Positions 1-11,132 are shown, counted from the stretch's first letter. The stretch: DNA of 60,000 bases from Takakia lepidozioides (GCA_030704615.1 CM060731.1:6140001-6200000); one strand, 5' to 3'. Numbers and translations are program-made. The notes: generated by a model not told the origin, from the sequence alone.

Positions 1-627
1 GAGCAAGAACGAGCTTTCCAAGAGCTCAAGGCGAGGTTGACCTCAACACCCATCTTGAGACGACCTATTAGAGGGCGTCATTTTCAGCTGCATACAAATT
101 GGAGCATGCTGGGGCTTGGAGCGGTGCTCACACAGGTGGATGATGAGGGAAGAGAGTTCGTCGTGGTTTATGCTAGTCGCTTGAACAACGCTGCAAAGGC
201 TAAGTATAGCTCATATGAGGGAGAGTGCTTAGCTGCAGTGTGGGCCGTGGCACACTTTAGGTGCTATCTATATGGCAATCTCTTCACCCTTGTCACGGAT
301 CACCAGCCACTCAAGTGGTTGATGGAGTCAGACAAGCTTACGGGGAAGCTTACACGGTGGGCACTCATACTTCAAGAGTATGACTTTCAGGTTGTGCATC
401 GACCGGGTTTGGTCAATCGGGATGCGGATGGGTTCAGTCACAATCCATGCACGAGCCAGCAGGATGACACTGGAGCTCGGTGGCATGGTGAGATAGACGA
501 GGAGATGGTGCCTGGATGGCATGCATCTGCATTTCTGTGTATCTTGGCAGCGGAAGGCCAGGTTGGACCTACAACAGGGATGACTGTAGACCGAGTGTAT
601 GAGGACCCTGAGGCTAGCAATGAGTAA
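1..627 (+). pseudogene. Ty3/gypsy RNase H domain (partial, left edge)
   Basis: Translation in frame 1 from base 1 gives the end of the RT connection (EQERAFQELKARLTSTPIL) and then a retroelement RNase H. Visible motifs are GLGAVLTQ, the Y-x-GE-CLAAVWA helix, TDHQPLKWL and the C-terminal NRDADGFSHNP. The first catalytic Asp, normally in a T-D-A-S motif, reads Asn here (HTNWS), so the enzyme would be inactive even without the downstream stops. The domain would remove the RNA strand of the RNA-DNA hybrid during reverse transcription. The frame ends at TAA 625-627, but homology continues in the same frame beyond it, so this is a broken polyprotein and not a separate gene. Confidence 0.88.
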
Positions 628-1407
628 GGTGGCGCCAAAGATATACATGAGGATTCAGCTGTAATGGACTATCTCCGCACTGGGGGCACGACAGCCACTG
701 TGACTGCCAAGGAGAGGGATCGGATCCTACAACGAGCCAAGAGGTTCAAGTGGGAAGGGACACACCTACTCCGAGTGTGGGAAGATGGTCGAGTGAGGAT
801 TGTGCCTCACCCAACCCAGCGGGCACGGTTAGTGCGGCATGCCCATGAGGAGTTGGGGCATTTTGGGGTGCGACGCACTCATAGTCTACTTCAGGGGTAG
901 TATTGGTGGCGTGGTATACACACAGAGGTGCAACAATTTGTGGCTAGGTGCATGGTGTGTGACAGGGTGCGTGCTTCATTCAACGCCCCTACTCCACAAT
1001 TGCACCCTCTTCCGATCATGGGATTGGGCTACGGGTGGAGTCTTGACTTCGCAGGGCCGTTGCCACTGACCATGCGCCACAACAAGTACGTGTTGGTGAT
1101 GGTGGAGCACTTCTCCAAGTGGATTGAGTTGGTTCCATTGCCTGATAAGGCTAGTGAGGGAGCTGCGTATGCATTCTTAGATTGTGTACTTAGCCGATTC
1201 GGTGCTCCAGCTGAGGTACTCACGGACCAAGAGAGAGAGTTCTTGGGTGAGTTTCAGGCTTTGTGTGACCAGGCCTTGGTAGACCACCGCACCACTTCTC
1301 GGGATCATCCTGAGGCCGATGGCTTGGCAGAGAGGGTTGTTCAGACAGTAAAGAGGGATTTGCGCAATTATGGCTTGCACCACCACTGTTGTATAACGCC
1401 ATCTTGA
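628..1407 (+). pseudogene. Ty3/gypsy integrase, zinc-finger and DDE core
   Basis: Same frame as the RNase H. An H2C2 integrase zinc finger (RHAHEELGHFG, later CMVCD) is followed by the rve core. The three catalytic acidic residues are visible: Asp in SLDFAGPLP, Asp in EVLTDQEREF, and Glu in DGLAERVVQT. The core would join element DNA to the host chromosome. An in-frame TAG at 898-900 cuts the zinc finger. After the sequence LRNYGLHHH, near 1387, the expected helix is lost and a segment of about 90 bases without homology follows before the protein resumes in another frame at 1488. The copy is therefore inactive. Confidence 0.88.
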
Positions 1408-1487
1408 ATGAAGCAGGTTTAAGGTAAGAAAAATTTAAAAATTCACATACCTAGGGAGATTGGGACCTTTAGTTACCCTGATTAGCC

Positions 1488-2147
1488 ATGGGCTACAGGT
1501 TCAGCAAGCAAGCATCACTTGCCTCCTTCTCACCATACTTTCTTCTCTTTGGCCGAGAGCCGGATTTGCCTGCATCCATTCATAGAGAAGCTGCTACAGT
1601 TCTCAACCTTGACAATCCGGACATGTGGGCACGTGCATGTGATCAGCGTGCAGAGTTGTTCAAGAAAGTCATGCCCATGGCTTTCGAGAACCTTGCCATT
1701 GCACAACATCGTGATACGTTGAGGTATGCTACCATACGTGGTGGGGGCTATCGTCCTGGGATCCGGAGATTTAACCCTGGTGACTATGTTTATCTGCAGC
1801 AGACTGCTCCTACGACCTTGGATGTGACTGCAGGACTTACTATTTTGAGGGTTCAAGAGGTGTTGCCCTCAGGAGTCCTGATCTTGGAGGGTCGGGTTGG
1901 CATGATTTGGAAGGACCATGTGCGTAATTGCGCGCCATGTCACCTTCCAAATGTTGATGGAAGGGTTGACCCAAACCTGGCAGTGGTACTTGCAAGTTTG
2001 AGGTGCATGTTGTGTGGGTCTGCTAGAGGGGCAGCCACCATGCTGGTGTGTGATCAATGCTCTAGAGGTTGGCATATGGGATGCTTGACTCCACCTCTTG
2101 AGATGGTTCCTGATGGGGATTGGTTATGTCCGCATTGCATTAGATAG
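1488..2147 (+). pseudogene. Integrase C-terminal region fused to a PHD finger
   Basis: The 219-codon frame starts inside the integrase (MGYRFSKQASLASFSPYFLLFGREP matches the segment after the catalytic Glu in Ty3 integrases; only part is given here). It continues through the GDYVYLQQ small beta domain. The last 47 residues (about 2004-2144) form a PHD finger with spacing C-x2-C-x11-C-x2-C-x4-H-x2-C-x14-C-x2-C, including CDQC, WHMGC and WLCPHC. PHD fingers commonly read histone H3 tails, and in an integrase this suggests chromatin-guided insertion, as chromodomains do in chromoviruses. That role is inference. The protein ends at TAG 2145-2147. Confidence 0.85.
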
Positions 2148-3116
2148 TGAGAGTGGATACAACCATGGAAGGCTAACAAGAAATGCAAGGCCAAGCTACT
2201 AGGAGACCAACACACGAGATCTTGGCTCAAGTTCACAGATTGCAAGACGGCGACTAACGATGGGGTTGCTCTTGTACCCGGTTTCTTGGTCTATAAAGTT
2301 TGAGTACAATAGGGACAGTGATAGAGGACTTAGTACGGCTGTGGCTATTACATCTTGTAGCTATCTGGAGTTAGAGGGACCTAACCACCAGCTAGGGGGG
2401 CGATTATGGCAGACTACTTTATTGTGCATATATGTGTGGTGTGGTTTGGACAGCGATATAGTTGTGTAGCGATACGTATGCGCACGACATGCAAATGAGG
2501 GAATAAAATGTGTTTTGGATGCAGACGATGTCTATTCATGGTGATATTTTGCATGCAACTCTTCATGTTGTTATCAAGCATATGGCTTCAGAATGGAATT
2601 AAAAACAATTCATGTGCAGGCGAAAGTTGTTTATCCGAATTTGAATAACCGATTCAAACAACTTTGTTAAAGTTCAACTTTAGTCCATATGTGCTTAAGT
2701 ACGTACTTATCACGTACACAAAGTTGCAAAGCAAAGAAATAATCATTTGCCCCCCGAACGACTCGTTAAACCTTTCAACCAATTTTCAATCATGAATCAT
2801 TTAATAGGGGAACTATTGGTTCACCTTTAGAACCATTTTAGATTGACCTCATACTTGTCCGGTAACTTAAAGAGGGCATGTACAACACACTCTTAAAGTT
2901 TCAAATCAATCTAAAATCATTTGGTAGGGGAACGATTGGTTCACCCATTGACCCGGTGTACACTGTCACTCTTCAAGATTCGTGGGTGTGGTGCTTGATT
3001 ATCCCATATGATGGACCCAGGTGCCATGGCCAAGCAACAAACCATTAAAACATTATGGTACGAGACAAACACAATTGAAAACAACATTTATTCAAACATG
3101 ATGTATAGTCAGAGGT
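2148..3116. other. Non-coding stretch with a 120-bp-spaced direct repeat
   Basis: No gene is visible. The part from 2148 to about 2500 probably includes the 3' untranslated region of the Ty3 element, but I could not define an LTR. Two diverged copies of a roughly 30-bp segment, around 2796-2825 and 2916-2945, share the core GGGGAAC-ATTGGTTCACC and sit 120 bases apart. Confidence 0.4.
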
Positions 3117-4836
3117 CTACAAGTTTCTATCCATCCTCCAACAATTTTTGGGCTCAGGCCAATTGAATAGCCCCATCATGAAACGCTTCACAACATTTTC
3201 TAGTTTGTACCGGAACTCTACTGTGTCTACACACAAGTTTTCCAGAGCGGAAGAAAAACAGGTTCCAGTAGACATATCGTTGAACAGACTTGCATCGAAC
3301 GTGTTACCCCCATTTATTGCCTCGGCTATCTTCCCAATTGCAAAGGTCTCTGATGGCACAGTTAGAGGGGGCCTATGAGGTGTGCCATCTGACTGGTTGT
3401 TGGCTACATTATGAACAATTGTAATTTCAAGTGCAATCCACCATCTATGTGCGAGAGTCTTAATCATCTTGTCTCTGCTCTCGAAAATGTACAACGTGGT
3501 TTTTGGGTCATCCGTCGTGGAGGCCATCCCCCTATCGCATACCCCGATGTACACATCTTCATACTCTTGTGGAAAATGCAACAAGATGTTTGTCGGGGGA
3601 CATGTCGTTGTGCAAGAGGTGGTGATTATGGACGTTGAGCATGATGTGCAAAAGCGCCCATGCCAATTAGGTGCGATTCTGTCGGAATCAAACCAGTCGG
3701 TCGACCTCCTGCATTTCCTGCTCCGTCCCCCGTCGTTCCATTAACTCCCTGTTATCCCGATCATTCTCCCATTTCCTGTCAATACTCAACCATGATCGTA
3801 TGGTCCCCCATCCCACCAATATGTGTAACCTTCATTTCGACGTGGATGCAACGCAAAATACTTTATGATGCCGAAATGATGGAACTTTACAGCCAACGCC
3901 TCATTGTTATGTTGGACTTTGGCAAGCTCAGCATTTGTTTTCCCTGGGCGTTTTCCCTGCTAGCTCCCAAGATGGAGGAATGAATTGATCCCCAACAATT
4001 CTAACCCTCCGAATTGTACCATACCCTCCATGTTTGGGCGCGTCGAGTTGTTGTACCTGTGCGTTTGTGGATATGTATCTCACGTTCAATGTCGCATCCG
4101 CGGACGAGGACCCTGCCTTCCATGGGAGTGGTTTTGTACGTCGTTTAGCGTGGGCCTTTACCACGTCAGACCACCAATCCACAAGCACAAACAACTCCTC
4201 CTCCGAAGTTGGCATGTGACCTTCAGCTACAGGTGTTCTCGTAACAATTTTGTCCATGGTTTGCCTCAGATTCCATGTGGCATCATGGGCCCGGTCCTCC
4301 ATCCATTTTGTGAACTGGAACTTCCCCCTGTCCTCCTCCCATTCATCCCCGGCCAAAGCCTCCCTCATTCTCATCTCCATATTGTGCTGGAATCTAAGGA
4401 ACCCCTCATTCCCATGTCGGACATACAAAAGATTCAAACGCATTATGTCATTGTCCTTCAAATAATCCAGCACTACTTGCTTCACCACCTTCGCGGCCTC
4501 TGCGCTTGGATAGTCTTTTTTGTTGACCTAACTATCCCGTTCATGTGCATGTTTACACTTCCTACCTTGACGCCCACTTCCCGAGGAACCCCTTGACACT
4601 GCGTTCGAAGCAACGTTTCTGGACATGATGAAAGTACTCTGTGGAATAGACGCGGCTTCGTAACGGAAAACTAAACCCAGACTATTGATAACCTTATATA
4701 CTAGCAGACCAATTTCCTCACCCTCTATTGGTATAGTACCCAAAACAAACTCTCTCGCAGTCCCAGGGAAAAAAGGAAAAAACTCCTCCCCCACACAAAT
4801 CCACTTTCTCCCCTCCCCACGCTCAGTCCTGGCCAC
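3117..4836 (-). pseudogene. Decayed protein-kinase-like gene
   Basis: One degenerate gene is read across several frames. From 4836 to 3928 a single frame is open except for one TAG at 4530-4528. It encodes about 280 residues without recognised homology and then a glycine-rich loop (GGYGTIRRVRI, near 4030). After a frame shift near 3950 come ALAVKFHHFG and ALHPRRNEGYTYWWDGG. Near 3610-3550 is a kinase catalytic loop, LHNDMSPD followed by NILLHFP, with an extra base between them. The DFG position reads CDRGMAS. The pattern H-x-D-x4-N supports a protein kinase fold. Gly loop, catalytic loop and DxG come in the right order. The gene ends at 3117. It diverges from the gene at 5231. Substrate unknown; this copy is inactive. 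Confidence 0.65.
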
Positions 4837-5230
4837 CGAAGTTCAAACTCCAAAAAGCCCCAGAACCGCACTCACAGAGAGGGAAAAAAATGGGTTGGGA
4901 ATGAGGGGTAGGCCCTTATATACTGCCTCGAGAGGCCTGGCGTGCGACCGCCTCTGCTGCCCATTCACGCCTCGCCACGTGTCCAGGGAGCGGTCGCACC
5001 TAATAACAAAAAAGAAAAAGTCTGCGACCACCACCGCGCGTCAACGCCACGTCACGTCCAAATTTCCAACTAGGTTTGAGAATTTAGCCAAGCAACGGTG
5101 GGTATTGTGGCGCCGAAATATCCCTCTGCAAGATGTGAATGCTGGGTAATTAGGGCACGCTCCATTGCGTATTTTGGTGCCGAAATACCTTCTGCATTCA
5201 GAACTTCTTCTTGCATGATGCATCAGTAGC
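4837..5230. promoter_or_regulatory. Divergent intergenic region between kinase-like and lysine-rich genes
   Basis: About 390 bases separate the two divergent starts, so the promoters of both should lie here. A GCGCCGAAATA motif at about 5110 and a diverged copy at about 5180 belong to the palindromic repeat family seen at 8140-8430. No TATA box could be assigned with confidence. Confidence 0.3.
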
Positions 5231-7891
5231 ATGATTTTTGTTGAACTGGCTCGTGATTGCAGGTACATAAATTTTGCTCTCATTCCGTCCAGAGCCATTC
5301 AAAGGGTTCCACCATTCTTCCTGGCGTGGAGGACACCTGGAGGTCGTGGTACGATGTACACAGAAGTAATGGCGAAGGAGTGGCATGCCGAACATTTGGT
5401 AGACTGTCCCTGGTATGTGGATCTCCCAAGTGGGACCGTTGACCTCTCGGAGGTTAACTTGAAGAAGGAAGCGAATGCCCAGGATATGAAGGCGCATTTG
5501 TATCCCCAACCAAAGGACGCGGAAAAACTGAAAGCAGAGGAGGCAGCAAAGCAAAAAGTACTGAGAAAGTCAGCCAAGGCGGCAGCGTTGGCGAAGGAGC
5601 AGATGGAGAAGCAGACAGCTGAGCAGCCCAAGGATAGGAAGAAAAGAACGTGCAAACAGGGGCAAGAGACGAAGAGCCCCACACCCAAGAAGAAGAAGAA
5701 GCAGCAAGATAGTCAACCAGATGACGAGGATTCCGACGACGATTTCCAGCAGGATAACACCCAAGGGGCCACACCTCGTCCGAAAATTCACAAGGGCCAG
5801 CGCTCTGGGGGTTCAGCTGCAAAGAGATCACTATACGAGGATGCACCTGGTAGACCCTACCGTGCGGTGCACATTGCGGGCAGGGAAGTCCTCAAAACAC
5901 CCACAATTGTGGAGTGTGTTAATGAAAATTTCCTAACTGCTCTGACCAGAAGGCTGGAGAAAACGAGATTGAGGAAGGCGATCGAGGCCCACCAGGGGAA
6001 GGGGAAGATGAAGGCCATTGGCAATGATATCGAGGACACTCTCGGCTACACAAAGATGATGGAGTATTTTGTGGCGATGAGCCACGACAAAAAGAGCACA
6101 GTCGAGGGCAGGGCGGTGAAAGCCTCCATCGACATGATCCTTGTGGATATCTCGGATTGGCAGGAGATACTGGGGCTGGGCTCACTACCGTGGTGGAACA
6201 AGTACGACGAAAGATACTGGAGCCACACATTCGGGTTCGCAGCCAACATGTTGGACGACGACGACTGTGTTGTTGTGCTAGCAGCCGATGGAGAAGTCAC
6301 TGAGAATGATATCAAAATATGGATGGGGAGAGTGCAGCACCCATCCTAAAGAAGATCTGGACTTGCATCAACACGCAGGGTCGTGTCAACGATGGTCAGA
6401 AGGTATGCTGCGGTTTTCCTCTGTTCTGCCAATTTCTGCGCCGAAATTGCCCATGTACCTCTAGGCCACCTCTCACATTCTTTTTCCTTCTTTGCATACT
6501 CTTATCTTTCAGGCATTCTGCTTCGAGAAGGAACATTCAAAATTCAAATTACGTCAAGCAGGCAGACTTGTTGATTCCACAGTTGATCCACTGGAGTATA
6601 ATGTCATGTTCAACCATGTGGGAGAGAAGGACATGCTTTGTGATTTGTCGGGCAAGCCTTGGAGGTATGGCAGGACCAGGAGTCCTGCATTCATCCAGAC
6701 GCTCATGGAAACGTGTACGGATGTTGAAGGCAGGTCTTTGACGTCACTCCTAATACAGGTGAGAGCGTTCAGTGATTGCGGCACCAAAATTGACACCGTT
6801 TCCGATTGTCAGGTGAAGTGCTTGCCAAGGATCGTTGATGGTGATGTCGTGTATGAGCTTCCACCAACATCAAACACATCCCCAGCAGGTCAACTCGAAG
6901 GCATGGACCGCAAGTACGACGGTAATCCATGGGCCACCACGAAGACAACGAACTTAAAGCTTCCTATAATTGGCACGCTTGCGCGGGGAAGCGAGTCATT
7001 CTTGACTTTGGCTTTGGTTGTGTCGTATGAATTCGCAGGTGCCTGTATGTGGGCAAGAAGGATATCCAACCGATTTGTGTTCTCAATTTTGAGGGGGATA
7101 CGGCCTTGTACGATTTCAATTTGGCGGGCCTACAACGTTTGCCTCCTACTGAGGATCCCAACAATGCAGAACATGACGTGGAAGGGGAGGATGAAGAGGA
7201 GGAGGAGGAAGTCCAGGAAATTCGTCTGATGCAGGGGCGCCCGAAGCCGCTTCCTGCAATGCCTATCTTCGAGTGAGTTGCACCATAGTAAGTGTATTGG
7301 TTTCAGTTGTAGGGACCATGCATCCTGCTGATGATTCCCTGTTTGAATGTTCTAATGTGCTTCATTATCTATTTGTGCATACACTCAGCCTTGCAGAGTC
7401 GTCCGACGAGGAAATGCTGGGAGACTTGCCCGAATCGGACCCTGTTGCAGAGGAGGAGACAAAATCGCATCGGCCATTCTTTGCCAGAAAATCGTTTCTT
7501 GCAAGTCCCTAGAAGCCCTTTTTTTTTACCACCCTATGCAGACACGGCTGCCAGAGAAGCCATCAGGAGGGAGGATAGGCCTACTCGGTTCGAACAATTG
7601 ATATTCGGGAAGGAGAAGAGAATTATAATGAGGCGTGAGGCCAAACATGGAATTGTGAAAGGCAGAGTAGGCAAGTTCGTCATAGAATCCGCGTCTGAGA
7701 GCGAGGGGGATGATGAGGACAGTTCCGCACCCAGGTGGACAGTTCCAGCTGGTGAGGATGGTATTTTTGAGGGGAGGGCTTCTCAGAGTAACAACGGTAG
7801 CAGCAGTGCAGGTTCGGAGGCAGGTGGAAGGCAGCCATCCTTGCATGAGGCCGGGGATGCATTGGACAGTGATCGCGGATCCTCGCCATAG
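5231..7891 (+). CDS. Multi-exon lysine-rich protein of unknown function, TE-borne
   Basis: I do not recognise the family. The largest open piece (5231-6349) has a probable real start at the Met in MYTEVMAKEWHAEHL (5355). A strongly basic and acidic low-complexity stretch follows (about residues 95-175, with KKKKK and DEDSDDD), then a globular region with DILVDISDWQ-like text and the sequence FGFAANMLDDDD. Homologous text continues in other frames, with likely introns at about 6402-6512 (GT...CAG, ending TCTTTCAG), 6759-6812 and near 7272-7393. A later exon contains VGKKDIQPICVLNFEGDTA and an acidic EDEEEEEE run. The C-terminus (7530-7891) is Ser/Glu/Gly rich and ends at TAG. Frame breaks at exon borders mean the copy may be dead. 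It lies divergent to the kinase-like gene. Confidence 0.5.
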
Positions 7892-8139
7892 AAAAGTCTC
7901 ATTCGGATCCTTCTGTTGTACAGTTCTGAATCACTTAATGAAAATATTGACGATTTTTGAAATCATTGTGTGCAGACTGTGCATGCCCGATTCCCAACAT
8001 TTCTTCCGCAAACCACAATGTAATAATAAAAACAGAAGAGACGCAAAGTAAAGTAAAGAACCCTACAAATAATTTATACACACCAGCGAACCGCGAACTA
8101 GAAGCCATGAAAACACTGCCGTTTCTAACATTCATATTG

Positions 8140-8440
8140 GGAATTTCGGCGCCGAAATAGCCTAGTGTGCGCCTTCATAATATGGGCCTTATAAAATTCC
8201 ACGTAGGAATTATTGCACCGAAATAGCACGATGGAAGCCTTCAGCACAAGGCACTTCAGCACATTCCACTTGGGTATTTCGGCGCCGAAATAGCCCGCTC
8301 TGCGCCATGAAATACGCCAGTATAATACATTTCAAAAGGGAATTTCGGCGCGGAAATACCCTGGTGGAAGTCTTCAAAACACCACTTTAGCACACTGCTC
8401 TTGGGAATTTCGGCGCCGAAATACCAAGGTCGGTGGTTTT
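8140..8440. repeat. About 66-bp tandem repeat carrying a 16-bp perfect palindrome
   Basis: Five units begin near 8140, 8206, 8273, 8339 and 8404. Each is centred on ATTTCGGCGCCGAAAT, which is its own reverse complement. It is exact at 8143-8158, 8276-8291 and 8407-8422, has one mismatch at 8342-8357, and is degenerate at about 8208-8225. Further single or diverged copies occur at about 5110, 5180, 6440, 6785 and 9640, all inside the proposed MULE-like element. Confidence 0.85.
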
Positions 8441-9751
8441 AGGACGACGGTGGTTTTAGCACAATTTCTTCCCGTAATGTCGTGGCACCTTCTCTATCTA
8501 GCCCCTTCTAGCACCAGTCATTTTTTATCGCCTATGTGGATAGCCGTTGCCGGCCAATGGGGGCACGTATTGCCGTTGCCCCAGAGAAGATCACGTGAGA
8601 GGGTGTTCCGCAGTGGGTTTTCAATGTTTGCATCTCCGTGTTGAAACACTACAGTGATTACTTGTCCCTCTCCATTCCCGGTGGGCGCACACTTCCTCAA
8701 TGCCGCCCTGTGTAAATGCCTTCTGCATTCGACGGAGCGGGATTCGAGGTTCGTGATTGCGTGAGCCGGTGATGGGAGACATTATGGTGGAGTTGGACTT
8801 CAGTGAAGGTACACGCAGGGTGACGAGTTTCCGAGTACTTCTGTGGGATTCTCTTTGGGTGAGGCCTGCCAATGGACAACAATGGATACTTGTTGTGCGA
8901 GATAGACCTAGAAGACGGAGTGTTCGTCTCTTCATCATGAGATGTTGTTGTGGCAAGTTCTGGAGGTCTTACTACCATAACTATACTGCACCTCCACAGT
9001 ATTTGCTCCCGGATAGGGCTCTTGAGTTGCTCATTCACTCTTCTGGGCCAGGGAATATATTGTTGACACTAAGGGAGAATCGGAACAGGTTTGTCCTGGA
9101 TGTTTGCGAATTTCACGACGGAACATGTTTTCACAAACTTGACCTCTATAGATATCTTGTATCTTTATGTGCGCCATCTCAATCCAGAAAACGGTAATGC
9201 GCAATGGACGACTACCGCACCACTCCTAATTCTGGACCTGTCGTTCGTCGACTCGGTGGTTCGTGTTGTGGATATCAACGCAGCAGCATAGAGCATTAAG
9301 GATCATTGTGGAGGGTGATAGGAGGGCACAGGCTCCGGGTTATGGTAGATCCACAGGTTTCTTATGCCGCAGTGGTCCATTTCTGATGATGGAAACTCGG
9401 AGTTGTCGATGTACAAAATAAAAACTTGTAGTTTCCTGATGTTTGTATTTCGAGCGTGTATGGCAATTTTCTGTCATGTCAATGTGGTGTTGATGTTCTG
9501 TTGAATGGGGTTTGCAAGTTGAACTATCGTCTGACCCTAAATATATTACCCTGTCAGCACAATGGCTTGTGAGGGCTACAAGTTTGTGTCTCTTTCCTGT
9601 CCTGCATAATGTTTTACAGTCGTGACGTGGAATAACGGCGCCGAAATACCTCATTCCACATCCTGGATCAGGAGAAATAGACCCTATTATCGAGGTATGA
9701 GGACATAATATCGTCAATAAAGGCACGAAAATTCCAATTCCGCGGATGCCC
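8441..9751 (+). other. Element interior with short unrecognised reading frames
   Basis: The best frame is 8757-9197 (146 codons), containing MGDIMVELDFSEG and a Cys-rich MRCCCGKFW segment. An overlapping frame runs 9091-9291. I recognise neither, and codon continuity breaks between them, so they are at most exon remnants of a decayed gene. The rest of the stretch shows nothing besides one palindromic GGCGCCGAAATA copy at about 9640. Confidence 0.25.
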
Positions 9752-9798
9752 GCTCATGAGCTCATAGGCTCATAGGCTCATGGGCTCATGGGCTCATG
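9752..9798. repeat. 10-bp microrepeat, GCTCATGGGC type
   Basis: Roughly four and a half copies of a ten-base unit (GCTCATAGGCTCATGGGCTC and variants) in direct tandem, just before the Q/T-rich reading frame. Confidence 0.8.
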
Positions 9799-9840
9799 AA
9801 ATAGTAAACCTCGTTTGGCAATTTCCGTTCATACAGTAAA

Positions 9841-10668
9841 TTGGTAAAGGACCTGCAAAATTTGAGGAAGTATTTGTTTCATTCAGATTCGGATGCCGGT
9901 AAGAAGAGAGTTGTGGATGAGGCGTTGCAATGGTTTGATGTGGTAATGGAGCGAGCAGTGCTCGATATTGTGTTGAACAGATTGGATGTGTTCAAAGTCC
10001 TTTGGTGCGGTTCCCCATTTGAAAACCGCATGCCCAGCGATTCGCCATCTCGATGGAGCATGCTTGGAACGCCAAATCAAAGATATTGGTCTCACTGGCA
10101 ACCTCCTAGAAGGTAATGCCGACTTCTTCTAGACCGTTGTGAAGTTCATGGTCTTTTCTTCCACCATCCTGTCAGACTCACTTTGTCTAACTCATCTGTT
10201 TCAGGAATGTCCGAATTAGACGAGCACGTGCAGTGTGCTTTTGATTCCCTTGCCAGAGGTGCACGAGATGTTGTGCTGGCGTTACAGGGACTCCATGACA
10301 CCGTTCAGCAGACTACTGACGACGCCATTGCTCAACAGACTGACCCACTGCAACAAAAAGAGCATGGATAGACTGTCAACACTATCCCAGCCAATGTTCA
10401 GGAGAGTGGGCGCACTATAGGCCACACCGAGGACGAGAAGACTCATGAGCAGACCGGCGAGCAGACTGAAGGACTGCCTCTACACCAGACCGTGCAACAT
10501 ACCAATGACGTTGTTGTCAAGCAGACCGTCCAACATACTATTGACCAGACCGGGCTGCAGACGGATGACCTGGCTGTGCACCAGCAGACTGTGCAACATA
10601 CCACTGACCAGACCGTCCAGCAGACTGAAAATAGTCACCACAATGACAGTGCCGTGCAGACTGTCTAG
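9841..10668 (+). pseudogene. Q/T-rich repeat protein, probable N-terminal part of the ULP1-like gene
   Basis: The first exon-like piece, 9841-10116, encodes an alpha-helical segment (DLQNLRKYLFHSDSD and ALQWFDVVMERAV). After a probable intron, the frame from 10183 reads SELDEHVQCAFDSLARGARDV. It then passes an in-frame TAG at 10369-10371 into a low-complexity tract built from QTVQHT, DQT and QQT units up to a stop at 10666-10668. The nucleotide basis is a repeated CAGACT/CAGACC motif. I link it to the protease exon at 12882 only by order, strand and shared element, so this is inference. The stop codon makes the copy non-functional as it stands. Confidence 0.4.
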
Positions 10669-11132
10669 CAGATCGACGATCACACTGACTCGGAGGACCC
10701 AACTACACTTCATGTCCACTAGTCTGGATCCTGGCTTGTTGAATAGAGTCGTGCATTGGCCTCAATGGGACCCTGTCTCTGAATTTCTGCGGAGTTCTAT
10801 CAGTGCATTGACAGAGTTTTCTTTTCCCGCCGGGCCATCTTCACATATTGGCGCATCGTTTGAGGATATAAGCTAGGCACCGGTAAACCATTCTTCTCCA
10901 GTGGCCCATGGCCTGCCATCTATTTCCATTCAGCTCAGCCCGGTTTTGGTTGGCTGCCGCGGAAATTTAGATGTCGGACTGAGTCAAGCTTTTTCTGAAG
11001 CCATATCCAACGGACCAGAAATGTTGAACAGAGTGGATCTAGGCAAGACGTGAAACCGCCTGAACATGGTGATCAGAGGGAGGGCCAACTAACGCCGAAG
11101 TTATGAGCAGTCCGACCTGAGCTCGTAGTTAA

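Larger units (their letters stand above)
1..2147 (+). mobile_element. Ty3/gypsy-type LTR retrotransposon, 3' part of pol, decayed
   Basis: The order RNase H, integrase zinc finger, integrase core, integrase C-terminal region is that of Ty3/gypsy pol. The reading frame is already open at base 1, so the reverse transcriptase lies outside the window. The copy is dead: stop codons at 625-627 and 898-900, and a break with foreign sequence at about 1395-1487 where the frame also changes. No 3' LTR could be delimited after 2147. The unusual trait is a PHD finger at the C-terminus. Confidence 0.9.

Noticed and set aside
8757-9197. Complete small gene
   Set aside because: No family recognised, and adjacent text continues in another frame; treated as exon remnant only.
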